From NCBI GenBank assembly GCA_905221605.1, contig CAJNDS010002077.1, forward strand, positions 499,501 through 563,500: a stretch of DNA of 64,000 nucleotides. Reading direction: 5' to 3'. The notes beneath the pieces were generated by a model. That model saw nothing but the letters and a program-made list of their open reading frames with translations. It did no database searches and was not told the origin of the DNA. The translations under genes and the position numbers were made by a program. Shown here in pieces: positions 35,767 to 47,619 of the stretch; positions within the stretch are counted from its first letter, which is position 1, and every line of letters begins with the position of its first letter. Origin of the DNA: Symbiodinium natans (Eukaryota; Sar; Dinophyceae; Suessiales; Symbiodiniaceae).

Positions 35767-36290
35767 GAAGCTGCTGAGCCGCTTGACGTGTTTGAGTGCC
35801 CATCAGCTGAAAGAGCCAGTGACTAAGTGGCACACATGGAGTAGCACGCTGTCTTGAGCACGGGGGCAGATGCAGCATTGAGGACAGCGACATGGGATAC
35901 ACGATCTGACTTTGTTGTCACCGCACGCGCAAGCCAAAGCGACTGTATAGGAAGCTCAGTGGCTTCATTGCCTGTTGCAAGATGCAAGCTACTACAACGA
36001 CGGCCCAGCAGAGCTTCAGCCTAAGGATTGCATTGACATATGCAAGCAGCTGAGCCTTCAGACTGTATCAAGCGATATGCAACACTCAGAGGAGCCATTT
36101 CGTCCACCACGCAGCATGTCATGCATACGTAGATGTAGGGCCACGGACTCGGATGGGCAGCCGGGAGAGGCATGTCAGGGAATCCATGCGCGAACCTTGG
36201 CGATTCACGGGTGCTAACAAATGCACTTTGAAGAGACCATCGCGGAACTGAAGGACGGTCAACATCTTCTTTTTTGCGAGGGTTGCAGAT
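35767..36290. other. Spacer, no exon recognised
   Basis: Short open frames only; nothing with domain resemblance between the FAD oxidase stop codon and the first coiled-coil exon. Confidence 0.4.
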
Positions 36291-39200
36291 GCCCTTTCGC
36301 TAGATTTGAAAGATGCTGAAACCTTGCAAAAATCCGCAAAATCAAAAGCACGAAATGGCCATGTCGAGGAGGAGCTGCACGAGTCCGCCTTTTTGGGGGT
36401 GGAGGAGTGCAAGCAGATCCTTGGCAGCATGCTGTGGCCTAGCAGGATCGGCTTCATTTTGAAGAGTCGCTCAATGACTCTCCAATGACTCTCAAATGGC
36501 TTTCAAAGCGCACTTTTGAGTGCCAGCCTAGGGCCAATGAGCTGAAGCGCCGAAATGCAGAGCTGGAGCGTGAGCTCTTGGAACTGAAGACCTTGTCGCC
36601 AGCAAGTGCTGCAAGTTTCGACTGGAGCATCTGTGCTGCATGGCAATCCTGAAGTTACACCACTTATGTGAGGTGTTGTTTTTTGCGGGAGCTCAGCGAC
36701 TTGTCGCGCCGTCTTCTGAGGAGCCGAAGACAGCCATCGGAGCCTCAGGAAGCGGGCCAGCGCAACCAGCAGTGAAGGTGGCATCCCCGGAGTTTTGAGG
36801 ACCCAACATGACCCAACTGCAGCATGTGCAGCATGTGCCGAGGGATCCTGTTCGGAACGAAGCTCTTGCAGGAAGAAAGCCATGGCCGCACAGTTTGACG
36901 AAGACCTGGATGAGTTTATGCGAGAGAACGCGCAACTCAAAGAGCAGGTTCAGTTGGCTTTCCCAGACTTCCTTTGACCTCAGCTTGCCACGCGCAGGCT
37001 TCTCGCGCAGAGCGAGCGAAGCGCGAGTTGGAAGAGAAGCTTCGAGAAGTGGAGATGGCCAAGCCGGCCAGCAACACCAGCAGCCTTCCAGCAGGCCCTC
37101 TTGATGCTTTTGAAGAATGATTCCGGCATGTCCGGTGCTCCTCCTTGTCACATCTCCCACGGGTGTAGACTTTGAAGAGGTGGGCTGAAAGTTGGACTCC
37201 AGGTGCCTTGGCAGACTGAGGGGAGACTGCCCACACCCACACGCTCCCACGCAGACGAGGTTCAGCACAAAGCGCGGGAGATCCACTTGGAAAAGGTGAC
37301 CGAAGCCAGGGCCCCAAAAAGCTGCATTTTGAGCTTCTGATCGCCCTCGAAACCCAAACCTCGGCAGCCGGTCAGCCTGTTCGGACGACGACGATTACTT
37401 CTAGCGCTATGAGTTACTTCTTACTTACTGTTTGCTACTTGCTCATCATTCCCGTCTTCAAACGTTCCTTCTATACATATATATATATAAATATTATACA
37501 TATCATATTATCATATACAAAGATGAATACATACAGGAATATGTATGTATATAATATTATCTGCATGGCATATATCTATGTATACATGCATAAACACACA
37601 TTTGTGTTGGGGATGGGTGGGTGGTTTAACGAAGACCTCAGCTTCTAAGGACTTGAAGCAGGAGGTCGAGGCCGAGAAGCTGCAAGTCGCGGCTCTGCAG
37701 CTGGTCTCGAAAGGCCTCTCAGGGTTCTTATCGAGGTAATTTGAATTGTCAAAGTAATTTTAAGGTTTTTTTTTAGGGTTGAGGGGTTTAGAGGTGAGGG
37801 TAAAGGATTAGGGTTAAGGGTTCAGGGTTTAGGGTTTAGGGTTTAGGTTTTTGGGGTTGGGTTTAGAGGAGGGAAGCTGCCAGGTAATTTCCCTCAGCCC
37901 CAGTGCAAAGACCACTCCCCACCTCCTCCCAATCCCATAATAAGAAAGCGCAACTTGCTGGTAGCAGAGTTGTAAACCTTGCGGTGCGCTTTACTGTTCG
38001 TTTTTGGGTGGGCAGGGTAGGCGAGGAAAGCACTGTTCTTTGGGGCATGCCTTTGAGAGAAAGGAGGGATGGGGCTGCAACTGAAGAATGAAAGACTCCC
38101 CTTGGAACATCCAGTGTGTTTCTAGGTGGCCAGCATTGCCGCCTCAGCAGCACGAAGAAAGCACGATCAAACTGCTGCACTTGACAGACCTCCACAGCTC
38201 AGGAAAGAAGACACCAGGAAGGTCTACAAGAAGGCATCCTCCAAGTGCTGGCAGCTTTGGACAAGGGGGGCCTAAGATTCCCCCCCCCCACCCCTTTGCC
38301 TGTTGAAGCCCGCGTGGATGAAAGGCTGCAGCCAAGGAAGAGAGACTCTACCAGGAGCTCCAGGCCGCAGAGCGTCTGACACAAAGCGATGCTGCTTTCA
38401 CTATACTTTAGAAGAGAAAAGGGGCATAACGTATCATACAAAACAAGACAAAATGGAAATATGATGATAAGAAGATAGCATTGTCGACATTTTAAGCCAT
38501 GCTGGTTCCGTGCAACTAGATGTGGCCGTCACTGGTAGGAGGAGAAAGCCGCCCGCGCGGGCGAGCTTCAAGAAACTCAGAAGGCCCACGAGAAGGCTGC
38601 AGCGGGGCCTTTCGGGCTGTCATGCACAGACATGCGTTACCTGCACGCGCTGGCTTGCTGAGGACCTCAAGCGCTTGCGGAAGGATCTCGAGGTCGGGAG
38701 GTTCTGTGCTGCAGTCATGTCGATGTGAGTGAGCTAGAACCCTCCCCTTCCTAGGCCGCACGTTTCCAGCTCCTGGCAACAAACTTCCGGAGTTCTCCTG
38801 GTCTTGCTCCCCCGTCGCCTGGGGGAGAGCGGCTCAACAGCAGCCTGGCCTGGAGGGATTGACGCTGGTTCCAGCAGGCTTTCGGGGATGTTCTGGAGGT
38901 TCCTGGAGTTGGACCTTGCTCTGATGTTTGCAGGTTTCCTTCATTTTGGGGTTCAGTTTCGAAGCTGGCAGAAGGGAGCAGAGCTTTCACATCGCTGGAC
39001 CGAGATTCTTGCATTCTCGCGCTTGAACTACCTGAGGCATCCTCAGTGCTCGCAGTGATGATGGTGAGCCGTCTCCTTTCGATTTCGACACAGGCGCTCT
39101 GTTCATTTCGGAACAGTGGGTGTTTTGAAGCATCCCTTCTGCGTCTTGCCTTCGCAGGTACAGGTACAGCTGATGCCAGCTTGGCTGATGAGCTGGCTGG

Positions 39201-40910
39201 TCATTTTCAGTGGCCAACAGATCAGGAGCTCACATAAGTTGGTTTGGAACAGAGTCTTGATGCTGCAGCTGAGGGCGTCCTGCGCGTGTGCTGCAGAGGA
39301 TTCCCTCCAATTCCGGCTCCCTGAAGAAATCAACGAGCTTCGCATCGAGTTACAACAGATGCAGTCCGTGCAAGAAGGCGGGTCGAGCTGTTGAGACTGG
39401 GCTCCAGTGGGCGCAAGATAAGCAGCATGTTCTTTAAGGGAGCCCTGGGAGCATTGAAGATGTAACGCTTTTTTTACAATCACGGAGAGGCAGCGCTGAA
39501 GCTGAAGAGGTGCCATGGCTGTGTTCAGAGTAGCTGCTTGAAGGGCTTGGGGCATGTGCCTCTTGGCCCATCTCTCGTCTGATCCTCCTTTTGGAGTTAT
39601 GTTGTTTGTTGTGTTGGCCTTGGTTTAATTGAGGTCGCAGCATCACGAGTTTTGTGCACGAAACGCAGCCATGTGAAGCTTGCCCCGCCAAAGGCCGCAC
39701 AAATCAAAGATTCCTCCCGTTGTAATGCCGAGCGAAGTCAACTGGGCGGCCCAACCGACAATAGTGCAAGCGGTCAAAGGGCCTGGCAACCTTGATTGAA
39801 CCATTGAAACTTTTGTGATTGTCTAGCGGGCTCTTCATGGACAAGACCACGTTGACATTGATGACCTCTCAGTCCCCTGCATTTGGAGTCACAAGTTGGC
39901 GCTGTGGTGACCTCTGAGGCTGTGATGGAGGCGCGTGCGAAACTCAATGATGAAGCTCAGGTTGGGTGGCCAGACAACAAGTGACAGGTGTGTTCCACTG
40001 GGTTTTTGTGATCTTCTTTCGCAGCTGCCAGGAATTGCGCGTGCTGCGCAAGGAGTGTGAGTCGTCGCAGCATGTTTCTGCGGGCTTGGGACCTGATTCT
40101 GCAAGACATGGCTTGCTGCTGCATTGGTATTGTGCCCCTGAGAATTCAGGTTCAAGAGGTGGGCATGCGATGCCGGTCCAGGCACAAAATAGAGCGATGC
40201 GCAAGCAGCCTTGTGCAACAATGTGTAGCTGCGCTTAAGATGACTGGGTACCAGCGTGAGTATCCGAGATTCAGTGGTCTCGGATGCTTGTTTCGTGTTT
40301 TTTAATATGTTTTTTGCCGAATTTGAGGCTTTACCGTGTCCGATTCGCGTGAGGCTTTAAAGTGTCTGATTCGCGTTGCTTATCAAGATGAGACGCTTTG
40401 CCCCATGAGCTTGAAAGGTGGTGTAGTCTCAATCCCTTGCTGTTCAAGTCCTTTGCAGTTGTTTGTTGCCGTTGCAGCTGTCACTGTTTTCGTTGGTGCT
40501 GGTGCTGGGGCTACAACGGCCAAACTAGCAACTTGAACGATGAGCTTTGCTTTGATATGTTCTGAGCTGTCCGCTCTCTGGGGCGCGCCATGAGCCATGA
40601 TATTTCAGGCCAGCAGAGGTGAAGAAGCGACCGTGATGCTGAGCGAAAGCACCAGGCGCGGCTTGTGTCATAGCGCGAGTGTTGACGTCCTCCGCGTTGC
40701 ATCTTTGCAGTTGTTCTAGCGCTGCACGGAAAGTACGCAAGAATACCTGGATTAAGGCACTGCTGCGTCTGCCCTGTTCTTTCCACTGGTCAAAGCGAAT
40801 CATAAGTTTTTGCTTTAGACTCTCTTTTCGTTGCGTTCGGTTAGCCTCCTATGAGCGGTCGGCACACTGACAGAGCTTGCAGTTTGCGGTGTGTGTCTGT
40901 GTCTGTGTCT

Positions 40911-40942
<32 letters not shown>

Positions 40943-43110
40943 CTGTGTCTGTGGCTGTGTCTGTGTCTGTGGCTGTGTCTGTTGCTGTGTCTGTGTGTCT
41001 GTGTCTGTGTGTCTGTGTCTGTTCGAGTTCTACTGTTATTCGCTTTGGTTAACGGCAGATACTTTGACAGCTGAGAGGCTTGGGCCTGGGCCGAGGCCAG
41101 CTGAGCTGGAAGGCTCGGGCCGGGTTTTGTTTCGGGCTTAGTGCTAAGAATATATTCATATCATACTACATTGATACGTTGACATCACAATGTAGTACTA
41201 CATACTATAAGAATCTAGTAACCTGATAGAACAATAACGTAAAATCCTACTGAAAATAGTAATATAGAATCATCAAGAAAATAATATAGCAATATACTTG
41301 ATTGTTGTAATGATATCATAAAATGACATAATGAACACGTCATAAAACTACAAACAGAAGAAGATGGTTAGACTCTCGGAAAGATCTCGACCTCTCGGAC
41401 AGGAAAGCTGGAACGACAGCGCCAGGACTTCCCCCCAACCTCCTGATTTGCTGATTTGGGGGCCGGCAGTTGGGTCCCTCCTGAAGTTGACAACAGCCAC
41501 TTCCTTCGCGAGATTGGTGCCGGCAGGAAATCGATTCTTTGAAAGCAGCTCTGGGCGACAAGGCTGCCTTGCTGGACAAGGAACGCTGGCATGCTGCAAG
41601 CGATGCCTTCAGCCGTACGATAGTGCAGCCAGCGTGCCATCGCACGGCGTTTGTGAAGGAAGTCGAGTTGCAAGACCTTCGTCGCCAATTGGAGCAGCAT
41701 GGCGGAACTGCCAAAGTTCTGCAGTCCGCCAAGGCGATTTATTTACAAGTCTGAACAGCCGTTTCCTGTGAACTTTTCATGCGCCGTGTTGCTGAGTCGT
41801 GCCGGATGCTGTCGCCATCTGGTCTTCAGTTGCAGGAGCTCACCACCTTTCAGCAAGAGGTCGCTTCCATGCGGAAAGCCGCTGCCGATGCCGAACGCCG
41901 GCAGGCTGAGGCGTCGGCTGGACGTGAACTGAACATGATGTATGATGCATATATATATATATATATCTACAAATATATAGATCTGCCTTTCATTTACCAC
42001 GCACATTGATGGAGGTGGCCGAGCTGAGAGACGCCAATGCAAGCGAGGCTTGGTGAGCTCAGCCACAGCAAGAGGCCTTGTCTGTGACGTCATGCGAGTT
42101 TCGAGGTGAAAGAGCTGACCTACGAGCTGGCCGCGAAGAAGGCCGAGTATGACGGGCGATACCAGATCTTGCTCCGTGAGAAGGAGCAGATGGGACGGAC
42201 GAAGCCGCAGGCAGCTACGTGTGGGCTGTAAAGAGGGTCCCACCCAGCCCCCGATCTTACGCTGGGGAGTCCAAACGAGGGCAAACTTCATTGAGGGGAC
42301 CTGGCTTGTCAAGAGCTTTCTCCTCAAATAGCTTGGCAGAGCAGCGGCAGCAGAATTGTTTGCATGAGGCCGAAATCATCGTCAGAGTCGCCCAGGAATT
42401 GTCTTAAGAAAGCCTCCTCGCTGCGACGGTCTTGCATTGTCGCGGATAGTCAGAAGGTGCAGGGTTGGATCAACACGATTCCTTTGGTCTCAGCTACAAA
42501 CAACACACAGCTACAAGGTCCATCTTGCCCAGCAGCAGCCGGAAGGGTATCTTAAGTTGTTTCAGCTCACATGGCAACTTCACGTCCCTTTGCCTGCAAG
42601 CACTGCATTCGAACTGAAGACTTGCCGAAAAAACCGAAGCGAATCGGAGCACCGCCACAAAAGGGCCAAACCGTGCCGAGCCAGGTATCCAAGAGGATCC
42701 TGCGCCACCAGGGTTTTGGAAGTTTCTGACAAGTGTGTTGGTGCATTGGAGGTGGCAGTTCCAAGCAGCGAGCAGATGCTGCCACCGCAGGACCATTGCC
42801 ACAGTGGGCATGGAGGGCATTCAAAAACTTGTTGGGCTGCTAGAGCTGCACGCGGATTACCGTTAAGTATTGGTGACCTAGACCATGGCCGACTGCCTTC
42901 CATGCGCTAATCAATATGGTCACAGGAGTTGCGTGGACCGGTGCAGAGATTCGAGTCACCGGGACCAATTAGCACGGAGACATGTCGATTGCGTTGAGCT
43001 TGCGCATCGATGCGGATCGTTTTTGTCTGCCCAGATGTTCAGCATACAGGCATCGACCTGGCCGAGAAGAAGCCGAAGTCTTGAAAACATTGGCGGCCTT
43101 GCGTGGCACT
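36290..43110 (+). CDS. Coiled-coil protein spread over many short exons
   Basis: At least fifteen + strand segments have heptad-like, Glu/Lys/Gln/Leu-rich sequence, often right after CAG. They include about 36290 (ALSLDLKDAETLQKSAKSKA), 36530 (RANELKRRNAELERELLELK), 36884 (AAQFDEDLDEFMRENAQLKE), 36997 (SRAERAKRELEEKLREVEMA), 37260 (VQHKAREIHLEKVTEA), 37651 (DLKQEVEAEKLQVAALQLVS), 38545 (EKAARAGELQETQKAHEKAA), 38663 (DLKRLRKDLEVGR), 39900, 40029, 41529 (EIDSLKAALGDKAALLDKER), 41656 (VKEVELQDLRRQLEQHGGTA), 41828 (LQLQELTTFQQEVASMRKAA), 42111 (VKELTYELAAKKAEYDGRYQ) and 42340. This is typical of a structural or scaffold coiled coil; no motor, kinase or other head domain is seen. Repeats and telomere-type tracts sit in the introns. 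It may be more than one gene; 36.3-37.3 kb could end at the TGA after DAFEE. Confidence 0.55.
37475..37600. repeat. AT-rich TATATA/CATATA tract
   Basis: Degenerate TATATA and ATGTATATA runs inside a presumed intron of the coiled-coil gene. No coding potential. Confidence 0.8.
37775..37862 (+). repeat. Degenerate TTTAGGG interstitial tract
   Basis: About ten imperfect TTTAGGG heptamers with a perfect three-copy core, immediately upstream of a small exon-poor stretch. Confidence 0.85.
40888..41025 (+). repeat. TGTGTC/TG microsatellite
   Basis: GTGTCT and GT repeats with GGCTGTGTCT interruptions, within the coiled-coil gene's introns. Confidence 0.93.
41145..41345. other. AT-rich island, no gene
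   Basis: About 200 bp of AATATAG/ATCATA-rich sequence, in sharp contrast with the GC-richer flanks. No coding potential; probably intronic. Confidence 0.6.
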
Positions 43111-43965
43111 CTTAGAAGTCTGCAAATTGTTTACGGCTTAGCGGCTTGGCACAGTCACATGAATGACAGCCGACAGTCGTGTACTTAATGCCCAGGGTTC
43201 GTCGATGCTCACCTGTACCCTTGATGCTGTGAGCGTTTACAGAAGAAGTGCAGAGTTTTTCCTGTTCTTCTCTGCAAAATCCCGTCTCACCTGAGTTTTA
43301 TTTGCCATGTGCCATTGGCAGCCAGGTTTTGGCTGTGGCCTAGTGTGTGTTAATGAACCGTCATCCCTGTCAGATGTTACACCCGGCAGGATGCTGTGAA
43401 TATTTCAGCTCATCTCCTCAAAGGTAGGAAGATCCACTGCCTATGCTGCGATCGATTCTGTAGCATCCCGTGTGTTGAGGGAAAAACCATGTCGCGCAAG
43501 AATGCTTCAAGGGGCTCAGCATCTTAGCAGATGTCGAGGGCAAGCCAGGGTTGATGTTCGGATTGTGTGACAGATGGGTTTGAAGTATTCTGCGCGTGTC
43601 GATGGGTGTTACTGGGGGTTCCCTCATGTCAATATTCCCTTGTGTCAAATCGCATCAGTGCCTGCATGGCAATAGAGGGGAGGGCGCCGCCCATGCCAAC
43701 CCTAAGAATCTTGGATGTTGAACTTCTTTGTGGCAGCGGGATGGGATCGACAATGCCCCTTGCGGGGTCTGAACTGTCTGGCATTTGAGGTCCGCAGTTG
43801 AATCGTGGTATGAGAGCCCGATGATAGTCTGAGCCCGTGTGCTGTATCCTTGGGGAGGCTCGCCTCCCAGAACGGCCGTGAAGGCACCCCCTCCGAGTCT
43901 CTGACAATTCAGGCCCTTTTGGCTCTTGGGCCCTGTGAAGCGTCGATCTTTTGTTACTCTCTTCC
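43111..43965. other. Spacer, no exon recognised
   Basis: Open frames on both strands are short and show no domain. The minus frame 43629-43967 is a shadow without support. Confidence 0.4.
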
Positions 43966-45420
43966 ATGTCTATTGACAGCCTGAATAAGCAAGTTCAGAC
44001 AACATCCTGCAGCATAAACGCCTGGTGCCGCACATGCCATGTTTTGCTGCACTGGACGAGCTGACCACGTGCAGACTCCTTATGAGCAAAAAGAAGGAGC
44101 TTTGTTGGGGCCGGGACGGGAGTGCGATATTTGAGTGCAGTCAGGGAATCCCAGAATCCAGCCGAGCTCTCCTCAAGAGCTCTGAACGTGTGCTTGTCAT
44201 CTGTGCTGTGAACCAGGATGTTCCTGTCTCTGTGGTGTCGTCCGCGTTATGATCCTCGGCGAACCGTTGAAGACCACGCTCTGCCACTGCCAAGACCTTT
44301 CTTTGAGATGTTTTTTTTTGATGTTCTTTGCGGTTTAGGCCCAAGCGACGTATTTTGATGTTTTACATGTCTTTTTACGTTGTACATGCCATTGCATCCC
44401 GTTTGCCGCAGGACTGCCGAAAGTGGACAGGAAGCGTTGGGCAGATGGCAGTCTGGTACCATAGAGAGGATGTGCTTTGCAGTGGGGAGCTTGCAGAGTT
44501 CGGTACGTCATCCAGGCGGAACTCGAACCCTGCAATCTGTTTTGTTAGAAGCACGCGCGTTGTACTATACTCCGATATCCTAGTCAACAGTGCCCACCCC
44601 AAACAAAAGTCTGTTTTGGTCTCTTTTTGATGAATCTTCTCTCAGGGTCCGGAAGAGCTGCGCCGAGTGCCATTCGCACATACTCACCAGCCTCCCGCGA
44701 GCCGGTCTGATCGAGGTCTGCGTTGGGTCTGCAAGTCAGCTGTCTCTGAATGCCCACTTCTTTTATGTGACGCCGATGATCGACTTCGGTGATGATGTGC
44801 CGAAGTTCGTGGACTTTCCGGCTTCTCTCGGTGGGTCTGGCGTCCAGGCTTCGTCTTGGGACCTGCATCGCGATGTGACGCAGGCTTTCCACGGGAGTTG
44901 TCTCTGTGGTTCCGTCTTCGTGTCAATCTCTGGAGAGCCCAAGACGACAGCCTTCTGCCACTGCCTGGTTTGTCGGTCTTGGACTGGCAGCAGCGGCCAC
45001 TTTGCCGTGGTCTTCGATGAAGACTTGGTCCAGATTTCTGGTGAACTGATCTCAACTCGCCATGGCCACAGAAACTGCGCCAGGTGCTTGGCGTGTATAA
45101 CTTCAAGGCACTCTGCAGCGGCGCCGGGCTTTCTGGAAGTTTGCGGTGGCATACTGCATTCGCCGCCTCGCGTGCAAGCTCACTGGAACTATGGACAGCG
45201 TATACTGTGCCTGTCCTGCAAGTATGCTGCGGAGGATGTCTGGTTGTCCAGCATTCCACAAAAGCAGCGCAAGCACTTGCACATGAGGGTCCGGCAGATG
45301 CACATCGAGGTTTTTAGAGCTGTTGCTGCCAAGCCGTAGTATCTGCGTCTTTTTGGACCAAGGTCCGTGAAGGATGGCCTGGCCAAGTTCAAGGATTTAC
45401 CCACGGAGCTCGGAGGTTCG
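43966..45420 (+). CDS. Tandem GFA-domain (CENP-V/glutathione-formaldehyde type) protein
   Basis: A possible start at 43966 reads MSIDSLNKQVQ. GFA domain 1 begins in exon 44217-44293 (CLCGVVRVMILGEPLKTTLC then HCQ) and continues at 44412-44502 (DCRKWTGSVGQMAVWYHRED). Its C-terminal part is at about 44646-44870 (SCAECHSHI, then MIDFGDDVPKFVDFPASLGG). Domain 2 follows: SCLCGSVFVSISGEPKTTAF, CHCLVCRSWTGSSGHF and, after a less clear middle, KDGLAKFKDLPTELGGSGD at 45375-45425. The CxCG and CHCxxC clusters are the zinc-binding signature of the family. Known members include glutathione-dependent formaldehyde-activating enzyme and CENP-V; the reaction here is not predictable. The first intron may be GA-AG. 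Two full domains in one chain are an unusual length for the family's single-domain form. Confidence 0.75.
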
Positions 45421-45543
45421 GGTGATGTACTCGGACAGGACTGGGATGAACTGGGGGACCCACGTGTGCTGAATAGGCTGAATAGGGCCTTGTTCTCTTT
45501 CGTCACCGGAGCCTTTGGAGTACGTAGACCTAATACATTCCAG

Positions 45544-45965
45544 CAGTGGACAAGCCTCAGGAAATGGCTGCTCCTTATGCTGTCACCCTCGAGCGGAAAG
45601 GTGAGGGACACGAGGATCTGGGCCTTGAGCTTTCCTTTGCAGGGCGGAAGTGCCGTGTGCTGAAAGTCCGTCGACACAGCCTCATTCACGAGATTTGGTT
45701 CATTCAGGTAGGATGCAGAGGGAGGCTGCAGAATCATGGGGGTGTGTATGGGTGTGTAATGTTGAGTTCGGGTTTGGTGTTAAGGGCATTACGAGGAGGT
45801 GCGGGCATTGCATGTCAACAAGGATTGGAACCAGAGCTGCGCATGTGATTCTGTGGTCGGCATCTACGACAGACTGATATCCATCAATGGTAGAACACCT
45901 ACCACTCCTGAGGACAGGGAAATGGCAAGTGCTGCTTCCGAGCTTGGGGGAAATTTATCAGCCTA
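45544..45965 (+). CDS. PDZ-like domain exons
   Basis: Exon about 45544-45707 reads APYAVTLERKGEGHEDLGLE, then LSFAGRKCRVLKVRRHSLIH. A second exon starting at 45835 after an AACCAG acceptor reads SCACDSVVGIYDRLISINGR, then TPTTPEDREMASAASELG. The order (beta strand, GLEL-like turn, then a GDxIxxING equivalent, YDRLISING) matches a PDZ fold, a peptide-binding module. It may be a separate gene starting at the ATG in EMAAPYA or a 3' module of the GFA gene, since the frame before 45544 is open. No transmembrane segment was seen. Confidence 0.5.
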
Positions 45966-46624
45966 GCCATCAGCATCCATCAGCATGTGGTAGATTGTCT
46001 GGCTTGCGCACATGGCTACTGAGTTGCCCAAATTGCCCCAACAAGGGAGCTTCACATGTTGCTGCCCGCGCCAGAAATGTGAGAAATGTTCGAGCGTGCT
46101 TGCGAGTTCCCGATCCCATGTGGGGGAGCCTTGCAGGAAGGAGAAGCTCTTGGCCGTGAGACTGGTGGCTTGGCCCATTCATGCCCATTCTTGCTTAGCA
46201 GCGCCCTGAACTTAGCGGCACCTTCCCTGTTTCACGAGTTTCATGTGTTGCTCTGAGGCAAACTAGTGCTGATCTTTGCCAAGTTCCAATACTTTGAGTA
46301 AGCGCTGTCAAACTCTGACGTGGCGCTTCCTCTTGCAGTGCTTTGTGATTCAAAGCTTCGGTTGCATGGATCCCTGAGAAGAGCCTTTCTGGCCCCGGAC
46401 GTATCCTTGCATCGCTGCACTTGTACGGCTAGTACACGTCTCACCACGATCTCCGAATGACATCTCAACAGGAAATCGTTGCGTGTCATTTCTGCCTCTT
46501 CTCCAAAGTTGAGTCATAGGCAGGGCTGAGATTCCCCTCGTCTCGAGCTCGCGGCGCTCGCAGCATCGGCTCGCAGGACTTCGCAGAATTCGTTGGTAGT
46601 CGCTGGTATTGCGCCCCCCATCAC
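45966..46624. other. Spacer upstream of PPR gene
   Basis: No exon with domain resemblance. Minus-strand frames here are short. It should include the 5' leader of the PPR gene. Confidence 0.4.
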
Positions 46625-47395
46625 ATGGCGTGCGCTGCAGGGCTGTTGAAGCATGCAAAGCATCCGAAACAGTTCAGCAGGTCACCCCACGTGCAAGCCA
46701 TAGCTCTGCTGAAGGAGAGCGTGGGTGCAAGTGATTGGGAGTTGGCGGTATCAGTGTTGAGCATGGCTCACGCTTCAGGTGTACGGCACGACCAACGCAG
46801 CTTCAGCATTGCACTGAAGGCCTCAGGCAGAGCAACCGCTTGGGAGGTAGCTTGCTGCCTGGCACCATGGATGGACAGAGTTGGCATAAGTCTGGATTCC
46901 ATCACCTTCAGCACCGCAACCACTGCCATAGGCTACAGATGGAGGCTTGCATTTGGGTTGGCAGCTAAGATGCAGAAGTATCTACTCTTCCCAGATGTGG
47001 TTAACTACGGAAGTACCATCAGCTCCTGCCAGCAAGCACTACAGTGGTCTTCGGCTCTGTGGCTCGTGGGCAAGATGGCGCACACCGCCCTTTCAGCGAA
47101 TGCGGTTATTTCAGGATCCCTTGTCAGCGCCTGCAGTGTCGTCTGGAAGGAGGCACTAGCAATCTTCGATGGGATGCAAAAGCAACAGGCTTGCTCCCTG
47201 GTGGGTACTCGTAGGGGTGACTCTGATGTTTCTCTTGCTTCAGCTGCTGTCTTCCCATTTCAGAGTTTTCCCCGGTCTCCAAAGGTCCGGCTGAACGGTG
47301 TCATCTCCAACGCAATGTCTGCCGCGTATGAGCAGACTGGGCACTGGATCGCAGCTCTACAGTCACTGCAGCAACTGGCTGGCAGCAGTGCATGA
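46625..47395 (+). CDS. Pentatricopeptide-repeat (PPR) protein, first exons
   Basis: The frame from ATG 46625 contains successive PPR-like helix pairs of about 35 residues: SDWELAVSVLSMAHASGVRH, RSFSIALKASGRATAWEVAC, ITFSTATTAIGYRWRLAFGL, VVNYGSTISSCQQALQWSSA and AVISGSLVSACSVVWKEALA. PPR proteins bind RNA one base per repeat, usually in plastids or mitochondria, for editing, stability or splicing. No clear transit peptide is visible, though the first 20 residues are Ala/Lys/His-rich. A GT-AG intron of 63 bp (47201-47263) is probably embedded in the open frame, since it has perfect borders and no stop. The TGA after LAGSSA may lie beyond a splice donor. Confidence 0.75.
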   Translation: MACAAGLLKHAKHPKQFSRSPHVQAIALLKESVGASDWELAVSVLSMAHASGVRHDQRSFSIALKASGRATAWEVACCLAPWMDRVGISLDSITFSTATTAIGYRWRLAFGLAAKMQKYLLFPDVVNYGSTISSCQQALQWSSALWLVGKMAHTALSANAVISGSLVSACSVVWKEALAIFDGMQKQQACSLVGTRRGDSDVSLASAAVFPFQSFPRSPKVRLNGVISNAMSAAYEQTGHWIAALQSLQQLAGSSA

Positions 47396-47619
47396 TGACA
47401 AAGACAACATTGAACATCTGTGTGGCCTTCGCAGTCCAGTCAATGTCCTGTCTTTGTGAAAGTTGCGGTTACTGACATAAGGGAGCTGTAGATTTCTTTT
47501 TTGTTTTGCATCAACTGTATTCTTGCTCATCAAATCTCTGGAGTCATTCGAAGAACACAGCTTGATGCTGACAAGCGCGGAAAAACGTTGTGCCTGGTTC
47601 ATTAAGGCGAGCATGCCAG

